This document shows positions 1-5,255 of a stretch of 5,255 bases of DNA, piece after piece. The notes beneath the pieces are model-generated. The model had not been told where the DNA came from, made no database searches, and was given only the letters and a program-made list of their open reading frames with translations. The position numbers were made by a program, and so were the translations under genes. This stretch comes from Pseudomonadales bacterium (lineage in GTDB: Bacteria > Pseudomonadota > Gammaproteobacteria > Pseudomonadales > UBA7239). The stretch lies in NCBI GenBank assembly GCA_020443005.1, contig JAGRJA010000363.1, forward strand, positions 1 to 5,255, read 5' to 3'. Position 1 is the first letter of the stretch. The number at the start of each line of letters is the position of its first letter.

Positions 1-432
1 AGTCTGCTGCCATTGATGCCCGCAGATAAACCGCGTTACCTGATGGGAGTAGGTACTCCTTCCGACATTGTTGAGTCGGTCAGGAGAGGGGTTGATATGT
101 TTGATTGTGTGATGCCCACCCGAAATGCGAGAAATGCCTATCTCTTCACCACAAAGGGTAAACTGAAATTACGCAATGCGCGATTTCGTCATGATACAGC
201 ACCGGTTGATGAGAACTGTGATTGTTACACATGCCAGCATTTTTCAAGAGCATATCTTCATCATCTCGATAAATGTCGAGAAATACTGGGTGCACAGCTG
301 AATACGATTCACAACCTTCGTTATTACCAGAACCTTATGTCTGGCTTGAGAGCTGCGATTGAACAAGGGACGCTGGCTTTATTTGTAAAAGATTTTTACC
401 AGGCACAAGGTCTTGAGGTGCCACCGCTCTGA
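1..432 (+). CDS. tgt: Queuine/preQ1 tRNA-guanine transglycosylase, C-terminal part (5' end outside window)
   Basis: This is the C-terminal 143 residues of bacterial Tgt, which exchanges guanine 34 for preQ1 in the anticodon of tRNAs for Asp, Asn, His and Tyr, a step in queuosine synthesis in the cytoplasm. The frame is open from base 1, so the gene begins upstream; the TTG and ATG near position 13 are internal codons. The catalytic Asp lies in FDCVMPTR (local residue 35, bases 103-105), matching E. coli Asp264. The zinc ligands are Cys73, Cys75 and Cys78 in CDCYTC and His104 in NTIHNLRYYQ. Their spacing (38 from Asp to the first Cys, 26 from the last Cys to His) equals that of E. coli, so about 229 residues should precede the window. 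The protein ends at VPPL, about three residues shorter than E. coli Tgt. Nothing suggests damage. It lies directly upstream of secD, in the same direction. Confidence 0.97.
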   Translation, partial: SLLPLMPADKPRYLMGVGTPSDIVESVRRGVDMFDCVMPTRNARNAYLFTTKGKLKLRNARFRHDTAPVDENCDCYTCQHFSRAYLHHLDKCREILGAQLNTIHNLRYYQNLMSGLRAAIEQGTLALFVKDFYQAQGLEVPPL

Positions 433-441
433 GAATTGCTT

Positions 442-447
442 TATAAT
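442..447 (+). promoter_or_regulatory. Possible -10 element of a secDF promoter
   Basis: A perfect TATAAT lies 10 bp after the tgt stop codon and is followed by CCGTCGC, a GC-containing stretch typical of a discriminator. I see no good -35 at 16-18 bp spacing and no TG extension; TTGAGG at 413-418 is too far away (23 bp). If active, transcription would start near 454 and give secD a leader of about 72 bases, making secDF partly independent of tgt. This rests on one hexamer, so it is tentative. Confidence 0.35.
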
Positions 448-460
448 CCGTCGCTTTTAT

Positions 461-497
461 GGTGTGGAACTTATTTTCCGGTAATGGTTCTGACACC
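461..497 (+). other. Imperfect hairpin in the secD leader
   Basis: Bases 461-470 (GGTGTGGAAC) can pair with 487-497 (GTTCTGACACC): ten pairs including one G-U, with G492 bulged and a 16-base loop. It lies between tgt and secD, ending 29 bp before the secD start. The bases after it (CTGTACTTTTATC) are not a proper U-tract, so a classical intrinsic terminator is unlikely. It could be an RNA-stabilising or regulatory structure, a weak attenuator, or chance. No conservation data are available here. Confidence 0.3.
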
Positions 498-526
498 CTG
501 TACTTTTATCGGTCACAGGATTATCA

Positions 527-2392
527 ATGGTTAATACATACCCGTGGTGGAAATACCTGCTGATTTCCATCGTCGTCAGCTTTGGCGTGGTTTACTCGAT
601 CCCGAATTTGTATCCCCCCGACGCCGCCATCCAGATTACCGGTGCAAGTGCTTCTTTGGAAATGGATGAATCCGTTGTTGAGCAGGTGATTGCTGTACTG
701 GACAAGGCCGGAATTGAACACATTGGTAGCGAGATACAGAAAAGCAGTGTGCTGGTGCGTTTGAAAGACAAGGAACAGCAATTGGCGGCAAAATCGGCTC
801 TGGAAGGGCGAGATGGTTTGCAGGGGCAATATGTGGTCGCCCTGAATCTGGCGCCGACAACACCCGAGTGGTTGCAGTCAATTGGCGCCAGCCCCATGAA
901 GCTGGGTCTCGACCTGAGTGGAGGTGTGCACTTCCTGCTTGAAGTAAATACTTCTGATTTGATTGGCAAGCGGGTAGAGGATTACAGCCAACAGATCCGA
1001 TCGGCGATTCGCGAGGCAAAGATTTCCAGTCGAGACTGGCAAATGACAACAGATGGCGATCGTATAAATTTGCGCTTTGAGAGTGAAGAATTGCTGAAAG
1101 AGGCAAAGACCTTGATCCGCGAAACCCTCAGTTCCTTTGTAGTTCAGGATGATGTTACAACAGATTTTGGCGTGATATTGACGCTATCAGAATCAGCCAC
1201 CGATGAAATTGTCAATTATGCGGTTAGCCAGAACCTGACTGCCCTGAGAAACCGTGTGAACGAACTGGGTGTGTCCGAACCGGTTGTGCAGCGTCAGGGC
1301 AAGAACCGGATTGTTGTAGAGTTGCCTGGTGTTCAGGATACAGCAACAGCCAAGAAAATCATCGGTAAAACGGCTAATCTCGAATTCAGGCTTGAAGCTG
1401 AGCCTGAAGTACTGCGTTCGAGAAAAGAAGAATATGCTTTTAGAAATAGCCCTCAGCGCACGGCATGGCTAGAGCGCTCGATTATTCTGACAGGCGATCG
1501 CGTAACGGCGGCACAGTCCAATTTCGACCCCGAAACCGGTTCACCACAGGTCAACATTACGCTGGATACACTGGGTGGAAAATTGATGAACAGGGCTACA
1601 CGGAATAATGTTGGTCGACGAATGGGCGTTCTGTTTATTGAATCGCGTACCGAAAAATTCGATGCTCCCGATGAGTCAGGAAAGATTGTACAACAACATA
1701 AAACCGTTGAAGATAAAAACCTGATCAACCTTGCAACCATTCAGTCCCCGTTAGGTGTGCAATTCAGGATTACAGGTCTTGACAGTCCTGCCGAAGCTTC
1801 CGAACTGGCGCTATTGCTCAGGGCCGGGGCGTTGGCCGCTCACATGGACTTTGTTGAAGAACGAACAATTGGCCCATCACTGGGTGCTGAAAATATACGC
1901 ATGGGCATTTTCTCAGTGCAGGTGGGTATGGCTCTGGTGCTTTTCTTTATGATTCTTGTGTACCGCGTTTTTGGTCTGGCTGCAAATCTGGCGCTGGTAG
2001 CCAATATCGTTCTTCTTGTTGCTTGTATGTCAATTATTGGCGCAACACTGACATTGCCAGGCATCGCCGGCATCGTACTCACTGTCGGTATGGCGGTGGA
2101 TGCCAATGTGCTTATTTTTGCGCGTATCAAGGAAGAGCTGGCAGCTGGTCTTTCCCCGCAAATGGCCATCGACTCGGGTTTTGATCGCGCATTTGTCACA
2201 ATTCTCGATGCAAATATTACCACTTTACTCGTTGCGCTTATTCTTTATGCGGTAGGCACAGGTCCGATACAGGGCTTTGCAGTGACACTTTCCATCGGTA
2301 TTCTGACTTCAATGTTTACCGCTATCATGTTAACCCGTTCTATCATTAACCTTGTTTATGGCGGTCGAAAAGTTGAAAAACTCTGGATATAA
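527..2392 (+). CDS. secD: Protein translocase subunit SecD
   Basis: SecD is an inner-membrane RND-family protein that works with SecF and SecYEG, using the proton gradient to pull exported proteins into the periplasm after SecA-driven translocation. The 621 residues are close to E. coli SecD (615). The N-terminus MVNTYPWWKY matches the E. coli start and leads into TM1 (about 8-26). A large periplasmic P1 region follows, with GLDLSGGVHFLLEV (about 127-140), LRNRVNELGVSEPVVQRQG (about 240-258) and RIVVELPGVQDTA. ERTIGPSLG (445-453) precedes five C-terminal TM segments at about 460-480, 484-505, 508-530, 558-577 and 580-604. The key acidic residue is Asp525 in GMAVDANVLI (bases 2099-2101), matching E. 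coli Asp519 and Thermus SecDF Asp340 of the proton path. AGGA (517-520) sits 6 bp before the ATG, supporting this start. secF begins 3 bp after the stop. yajC is not upstream. Confidence 0.98.
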   Translation: MVNTYPWWKYLLISIVVSFGVVYSIPNLYPPDAAIQITGASASLEMDESVVEQVIAVLDKAGIEHIGSEIQKSSVLVRLKDKEQQLAAKSALEGRDGLQGQYVVALNLAPTTPEWLQSIGASPMKLGLDLSGGVHFLLEVNTSDLIGKRVEDYSQQIRSAIREAKISSRDWQMTTDGDRINLRFESEELLKEAKTLIRETLSSFVVQDDVTTDFGVILTLSESATDEIVNYAVSQNLTALRNRVNELGVSEPVVQRQGKNRIVVELPGVQDTATAKKIIGKTANLEFRLEAEPEVLRSRKEEYAFRNSPQRTAWLERSIILTGDRVTAAQSNFDPETGSPQVNITLDTLGGKLMNRATRNNVGRRMGVLFIESRTEKFDAPDESGKIVQQHKTVEDKNLINLATIQSPLGVQFRITGLDSPAEASELALLLRAGALAAHMDFVEERTIGPSLGAENIRMGIFSVQVGMALVLFFMILVYRVFGLAANLALVANIVLLVACMSIIGATLTLPGIAGIVLTVGMAVDANVLIFARIKEELAAGLSPQMAIDSGFDRAFVTILDANITTLLVALILYAVGTGPIQGFAVTLSIGILTSMFTAIMLTRSIINLVYGGRKVEKLWI

Positions 2393-2395
2393 ACT

Positions 2396-3313
2396 ATGAG
2401 TGAAAATAAAGTCATTAATTTTATGGCAGCCAGAAAACTGATTGCCATCATTTCAGTTTGTCTTGTGCTTGCTTCTATCGGTTCATTGGCCGTCAAAGGG
2501 TTGAACTTCGGTCTGGATTTTACGGGTGGTGTGCTGATCGAGGTCGGTTATGAAAAGCCGGCTGATCTTTCTGTTGTTCGTAATGAATTGAGTGATGCCG
2601 GGTTCCAGAACTTTACCGTTGTGAATTTTGGTGCTGAAACTGATGTGCTGATTCGCATGCAAAGCAGCGATGATCCAAGGTTGGGTGACAAGGTACTGGA
2701 GGTTTTGCGAGCGAATAATACCAAAGTCGATAATCGTCGAATCGATTTCGTGGGTCCTCAGGTGGGCGGTGAACTTCGTGACCAGGGCGGTATCGGTATG
2801 CTGATAGCACTGTTGGTAATGATGGTTTATATTGCTGTTCGTTTCCAGCACAAATTTTCAATTGGTGCCGTTGTGGCACTGGTTCATGATGTTCTGATCA
2901 CACTTGGTGTTTTCTCCTTTTTTCAGCTCGACTTTGATTTGACTGTTTTGGCGGCTGTGCTTGCCGTTATAGGCTACTCGCTGAATGATACGATCGTTGT
3001 TTATGACCGTATCCGCGAAAATTTCCGCGATATTCGTCGAGCCACTTCACTGGATATCGTGAATATCTCCTTGACACAAACGCTGAGCAGAACGGTGTTT
3101 ACTTCATTAACCACATTGCTGGTTCTTGTTGCCTTGTTCTATTTTGGTGGTGAGTTGATACATGGCTTTGCTACTGCATTGATTGTCGGTATTTTTGTCG
3201 GAACTTATTCGTCTATTTATGTCGCGGCGAATATTCTTTTGCAATTAAAAATTGACAAGCAGGATTTGATGCCACCGGCCAGGCCGGATGTTGTTGACGA
3301 CGGTATGCCTTAA
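2396..3313 (+). CDS. secF: Protein translocase subunit SecF
   Basis: SecF is the partner of SecD in the proton-driven export motor of the inner membrane. The 305 residues are slightly fewer than in E. coli (323); the difference lies at the two ends. TM1 is at about 13-33, followed by the family motif GLDFTGG (39-45) and a small periplasmic domain to about 130. Five TM segments follow at about 131-149, 155-176, 181-203, 234-252 and 256-280. Asp198 in GYSLNDTIVVYDRIRENF and Arg232 in QTLSRTVFTS correspond to E. coli Asp213 and Arg247, residues known to be needed for function; their 34-residue spacing is the same. The tail (about 285-305) is hydrophilic and cytoplasmic. The ATG lies 3 bp past the secD stop, with only a weak GGA (2385-2387) as ribosome site inside the secD end, so translation is probably coupled to secD. 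It converges with suhB. Confidence 0.98.
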   Translation: MSENKVINFMAARKLIAIISVCLVLASIGSLAVKGLNFGLDFTGGVLIEVGYEKPADLSVVRNELSDAGFQNFTVVNFGAETDVLIRMQSSDDPRLGDKVLEVLRANNTKVDNRRIDFVGPQVGGELRDQGGIGMLIALLVMMVYIAVRFQHKFSIGAVVALVHDVLITLGVFSFFQLDFDLTVLAAVLAVIGYSLNDTIVVYDRIRENFRDIRRATSLDIVNISLTQTLSRTVFTSLTTLLVLVALFYFGGELIHGFATALIVGIFVGTYSSIYVAANILLQLKIDKQDLMPPARPDVVDDGMP

Positions 3314-3405
3314 TTCAGTTGAATTGACCGGTACTTTGAGGAAAGCGATTGAGGAGGAAATCGATTCGGAAACAGGCACTTGTGCAGAGTGTCGGCCGCT
3401 ATCGC

Positions 3406-4215
3406 TTATGCTTTTTTCTGTACCATGTGCTGGTTAACGATTTTTAGCACTTCCTTGAAGCAGCGGGGTGTTCCGCACACGATGTTACCGCTTTCCATAT
3501 AGGTGTTGCCGCCGTTGAAGTCGGCAACCAGACCTCCGGCTTCGAGGACCAGAAGCACGCCTGCAGCCATGTCCCATTTTTGCAGGCCCATTTCCCAGAA
3601 TGCATCGAAACGACCGGCAGCTACATAAGCAAGATCAAGCGCAGCTGAACCTGGTCGCCTTATGCCGGCACAGTTTGAGGCGAGTTCTCCAAGCGTTTTT
3701 AGATAATCTTCCATGCGGTCTTGTTGATGATTGCTGAAAGGGATCCCGGTGCCCAGTAAAGCGCCGTCCAGACTCTTTCGGTTGCTGACCCTGATGCGTT
3801 TGCCATTCAGTTGAGCGCCTCTGCCGCGACTCGCTGTAAACTCCTCCCGTGTTGCCGGATTGAGCACAATGCCATGTTCAGGTTTGCCCTTGTAAAAGCA
3901 GGCTATGGATATCGCATAGTGGGGGATGCCGCGAATGTAATTGGTGGTGCCGTCGATCGGGTCGATAACCCATAAGTAATCTGATGGCTCGACACTGTTT
4001 TGCATGCCGCCTTCTTCACCGAGAAAAGCGTGATCAGGATAGGCTTTGCGGAGGTTGTAAATAATGTCATTTTCAATGGCTCTATCCATTTCGGTGACAT
4101 AATCATTCAGCTTTTTTTCCTCGATTTTGAGTCGATCCAGATTGTCTGTTGCCCGTACCAGTTTTTCCCCGGCATTGCGTGCAATTTTAAGTAGCACATT
4201 AATCATTGGTTCCAT
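3406..4215 (-). CDS. suhB: Inositol-1-monophosphatase family protein SuhB
   Basis: This is a member of the Mg2+-dependent, Li+-sensitive inositol monophosphatase family. In E. coli, SuhB also joins the NusA/NusB/NusE antitermination complex on rRNA operons, a role independent of its phosphatase activity; the conserved neighbourhood with trmJ and iscR makes the same ortholog likely. The 269 residues match the E. coli length (267). Metal and catalytic motifs are complete: GEEGG (66-70, Glu67/Glu68), DPIDGTTN (85-92, Asp85 and Asp88) and WDMAAG (214-219, Asp215). RRPGSAALDLAYVAAGRFD (186-204) is the other family signature stretch. The start MEPMINVL aligns with E. coli MHPMLNIA. A second ATG three codons later is preceded by GGA, so initiation there is possible, but the first has an upstream AGG at suitable distance. 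It faces away from trmJ and shares a control region with it. Confidence 0.96.
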   Translation of the reverse strand: MEPMINVLLKIARNAGEKLVRATDNLDRLKIEEKKLNDYVTEMDRAIENDIIYNLRKAYPDHAFLGEEGGMQNSVEPSDYLWVIDPIDGTTNYIRGIPHYAISIACFYKGKPEHGIVLNPATREEFTASRGRGAQLNGKRIRVSNRKSLDGALLGTGIPFSNHQQDRMEDYLKTLGELASNCAGIRRPGSAALDLAYVAAGRFDAFWEMGLQKWDMAAGVLLVLEAGGLVADFNGGNTYMESGNIVCGTPRCFKEVLKIVNQHMVQKKA

Positions 4216-4251
4216 TGCAATCTACCTGAATGACTTTCAAAAAAGGCGCGA

Positions 4252-4260
4252 ATTGTAACA
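4252..4260 (-). promoter_or_regulatory. Probable suhB promoter, extended -10
   Basis: Read on the minus strand, this is TGTTACAAT: a TACAAT -10 hexamer (five of six consensus bases) with a TG one base upstream, the extended -10 form recognised by sigma-70. No convincing -35 stands at 16-18 bp, which extended -10 promoters tolerate. Initiation near 4245 would leave a leader of about 30 bases before the suhB ATG. It is inferred from motif and position only. Confidence 0.45.
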
Positions 4261-4289
4261 GTTTTAAAATCATCAGCCTATGCAAATTC

Positions 4290-4298
4290 TGATATAAT
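4290..4298 (+). promoter_or_regulatory. Probable trmJ promoter, extended -10
   Basis: TGATATAAT contains a perfect TATAAT (4293-4298) and the extended TG motif at the right position. The bases expected for a -35 (around 4270-4275, TCATCA) are poor, as is usual for extended -10 promoters. Transcription would start near 4305 and give a leader of about 38 bases before the chosen trmJ ATG. It stands back to back with the suhB promoter, the two -10 elements being about 30 bp apart, so both polymerases would compete for overlapping DNA. Confidence 0.6.
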
Positions 4299-4342
4299 CC
4301 TGCATCTTGGTCTTTCATTTTTTCTGGGTCTTTCCGGGTTTT

Positions 4343-5110
4343 ATGTCAACGCTTTTAGGTAACATTCGCATTGTGCTTGTGGAAACAACGCACCCGGGCA
4401 ATATCGGTGGTACAGCCAGGGCGATGAAGAACATGGGCTTGTCGTCTTTGTATCTGGTAAATCCACTTGAATATCCTTCAGACAAGGCGCAATGGCGAGC
4501 TTCGAATGCCCGCGATACTCTGGCTGCAGCCAAAGTGGTTGCTTCTCTTGACGATGCTATCGCCGATTGTGGTCTTGTAATTGGTACCAGTGCGCGTGAT
4601 CGCCGTATTCCCTGGCCTTTGTTTAACCCCAAAGAATGTGCCGCGAGATCTGTCGATGAGGCTGCCCAACACCCCGTTGCGATTGTGTTTGGTAGAGAGG
4701 ACAGGGGGCTTACCAATGAAGAGCTGCACAAATGTCATTATCATGTGCATATTCCGACAAACCCTGATTATTCATCCCTGAATCTGGCGGCAGCTGTTCA
4801 GGTCATCTGCTATGAATTGAGAATGTCGTGGCTTGAGCGTGAAAATCATGATCAGGAAAGTGCCCGTCAGTGGGATATTGAGCCTGCGACGGCTGAAGCC
4901 GTTGAGCATTATTTCAGGCACCTTGAGCAAACCATGATTGATATCGGTTTTCATGACCCGTCAAACCCCCGTCAGACGATGACCCGTTTACGACGGTTAT
5001 ATAATCGTATTCGTCTTGATGAGATGGAATTGAGCATTTTGCGTGGAATCCTGACCGGTACACAACGGCTGGTAAATTCCCGTACCGTTAATGACAAGGA
5101 GTCGTTATAA
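4343..5110 (+). CDS. trmJ: tRNA (cytidine/uridine-32-2'-O)-methyltransferase TrmJ
   Basis: TrmJ is a SPOUT-class (SpoU/TrmH-type) methyltransferase that uses S-adenosylmethionine to methylate the 2'-O of C32 or U32 in the anticodon loop of several tRNAs. The 255 residues compare with 246 in E. coli. All three family motifs are present: GNIGGTARAMKNMG (19-32) with the catalytic Arg26, equivalent to E. coli Arg23; VFGREDRGLTNEEL (115-128); and IPTNPDYSSLNLAAAVQV (137-154), which form the knotted cofactor site. The C-terminal helical part carries HLEQTMIDIGF (193-203) and a RLRRLYNRIR stretch before ILRGIL. The frame extends upstream to a TTG at 4307, but ATG 4343 is preferred because MSTLLGNIRIVLVE aligns with the E. 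coli N-terminus and the earlier codons overlap the expected transcription start. The ribosome site is weak (CCGGG at 4334-4338). The stop lies inside the first IscR-like operator. Confidence 0.96.
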   Translation: MSTLLGNIRIVLVETTHPGNIGGTARAMKNMGLSSLYLVNPLEYPSDKAQWRASNARDTLAAAKVVASLDDAIADCGLVIGTSARDRRIPWPLFNPKECAARSVDEAAQHPVAIVFGREDRGLTNEELHKCHYHVHIPTNPDYSSLNLAAAVQVICYELRMSWLERENHDQESARQWDIEPATAEAVEHYFRHLEQTMIDIGFHDPSNPRQTMTRLRRLYNRIRLDEMELSILRGILTGTQRLVNSRTVNDKESL

Positions 5111-5131
5111 CCAACTAAAATAGTTGGATAA
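5107..5131 (+). promoter_or_regulatory. Upstream type-1 IscR binding-site candidate
   Basis: By hand comparison with the type-1 IscR consensus as I recall it (ATASYYGACT, five mostly A/T bases, AGTCRRSTAT), about 20 of 25 positions match. Its core is a perfect inverted repeat, CCAACTA (5111-5117) and TAGTTGG (5121-5127) around AAA. Type-1 sites are bound by [2Fe-2S]-IscR to repress the isc operon. The site overlaps the trmJ stop codon (5108-5110) and directly abuts the second site. It lacks the G and C of the GAC/GTC half-sites, so affinity may be lower. Confidence 0.6.
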
Positions 5132-5156
5132 ATAGTTGACTTAAATAGTTGGTTAT
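5132..5156 (+). promoter_or_regulatory. Promoter-proximal type-1 IscR binding-site candidate
   Basis: About 22 of 25 positions fit the type-1 IscR consensus; the mismatches are at 5142, 5150 and 5153. The left half ATAGTTGACT is perfect and the right half ends GGTTAT. It covers the proposed iscR -35, so bound [2Fe-2S]-IscR would block RNA polymerase, giving the negative autoregulation known for iscR. Together with the adjacent upstream site it resembles the paired type-1 operators of the E. coli iscR promoter. Confidence 0.72.
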
Positions 5157-5165
5157 TTGTAGTAT
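5136..5165 (+). promoter_or_regulatory. Probable iscR (isc operon) promoter
   Basis: The -35 is TTGACT (5136-5141), five of six consensus bases, followed by an 18-bp spacer and TAGTAT (5160-5165), four of six, as -10. An overlapping TATAGT (5163-5168) is a better hexamer but at 21 bp spacing. Transcription would begin near 5172, about 35 bases before the iscR ATG. The -35 is embedded in an IscR operator, so the promoter should be repressed when Fe-S clusters are plentiful and open under iron limitation or oxidative stress. Confidence 0.6.
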
Positions 5166-5207
5166 AGTAAGCAAGACAAACTTCAGGGAATCATTGAGGT
5201 ATTTACT

Positions 5208-5255
5208 ATGCGATTAACCACTAAGGGTCGTTATGCAGTAACCGCCATGCTGGAT
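5208..5255 (+). CDS. iscR: Fe-S cluster assembly transcriptional regulator IscR, N-terminal 16 codons (3' end outside window)
   Basis: IscR is an Rrf2-family winged-helix regulator that binds a [2Fe-2S] cluster and controls Fe-S cluster assembly genes. Only MRLTTKGRYAVTAMLD is visible, differing from the E. coli N-terminus at one residue (Thr5 for Ser). This stretch forms the first helix of the DNA-binding domain; the cluster-binding cysteines lie beyond the window. GAGG (5196-5199) stands 8 bp before the ATG, a good ribosome site. The upstream double IscR operator and the trmJ neighbour support the identification despite the short length. The usual downstream genes iscS, iscU, iscA, hscB, hscA and fdx are expected but not seen. 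Confidence 0.93.
   Translation, partial: MRLTTKGRYAVTAMLD

Noticed and set aside
459..563. A 34-codon frame starting at ATG 459 that overlaps the start of secD, considered as a leader peptide regulating secDF.
   Set aside because: No ribosome site precedes it, it has no signal-like hydrophobic segment or arrest-like motif, and a frame this short is expected by chance.
636..1106. A 156-codon minus-strand frame inside secD, and other opposite-strand frames in secD, secF and trmJ.
   Set aside because: They lie within well-supported genes, lack recognisable domains, and are best explained as shadows of the coding frame.
3375..3393. Small hairpin GGCACT/AGTGTC in the secF-suhB convergent gap, considered as a bidirectional terminator.
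   Set aside because: Only six pairs with one G-U on the plus strand, which becomes a C-A mismatch on the minus strand, and no adjacent T-run in either direction.
3343..3416. AAGCGAT (3343-3349) and ATCGCTT (3401-3407) followed by a run of six T, considered as a secF terminator.
   Set aside because: The loop would be 51 bases and the T-run is separated from the stem by four bases inside the suhB coding region; this does not fit an intrinsic terminator.
4307..4342. Start of trmJ at the in-frame TTG 4307.
   Set aside because: The TTG lies almost at the predicted transcription start, has no ribosome site, and the 12 extra residues have no counterpart in E. coli TrmJ; ATG 4343 aligns with the family start.
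1..5255. The possibility of a hidden novel system, such as a defence module, mobile element or CRISPR array.
   Set aside because: Nearly all bases are accounted for by known housekeeping genes and short control regions; no repeats array, transposase, attachment site or unexplained large frame is present.

Overview
The window looks like a chromosomal housekeeping segment from a gammaproteobacterium. The encoded proteins align closely, from memory, with E. coli and Pseudomonas Tgt, SecD, SecF, SuhB, TrmJ and IscR. The gene order tgt-secD-secF-(suhB)-trmJ-iscR resembles the one I recall for Pseudomonas and relatives. Base composition looks moderate and even throughout, and I see no mobile element, CRISPR array, RNA gene or sign of recent transfer.

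Layout: (1) 1-432, the 3' part of tgt, plus strand, cut by the window edge. (2) 433-526, a 94-bp gap with a possible promoter -10 and an imperfect hairpin; yajC, which usually sits here, is missing. (3) 527-3313, secD and secF separated by 3 bp, forming one translational unit. (4) 3314-3405, a short convergent gap with no convincing terminator. (5) 3406-4215, suhB on the minus strand. (6) 4216-4342, a divergent control region with an extended -10 promoter facing each way. (7) 4343-5110, trmJ. (8) 5111-5207, the iscR control region, with two abutting type-1 IscR operator-like sites, the first overlapping the trmJ stop codon. (9) 5208-5255, the first 16 codons of iscR.

Functionally, the segment joins tRNA modification (Tgt queuosine insertion, TrmJ 2'-O-methylation at position 32), protein export (SecDF proton-driven motor), an inositol-monophosphatase-family protein also known as an rRNA antitermination factor (SuhB), and the start of the Fe-S cluster assembly operon with its autoregulator.

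I found no evidence of an undescribed system. The points most worth checking are the lost yajC, the structured secD leader that replaces it, and the compact double IscR operator directly behind trmJ with no cysE between.
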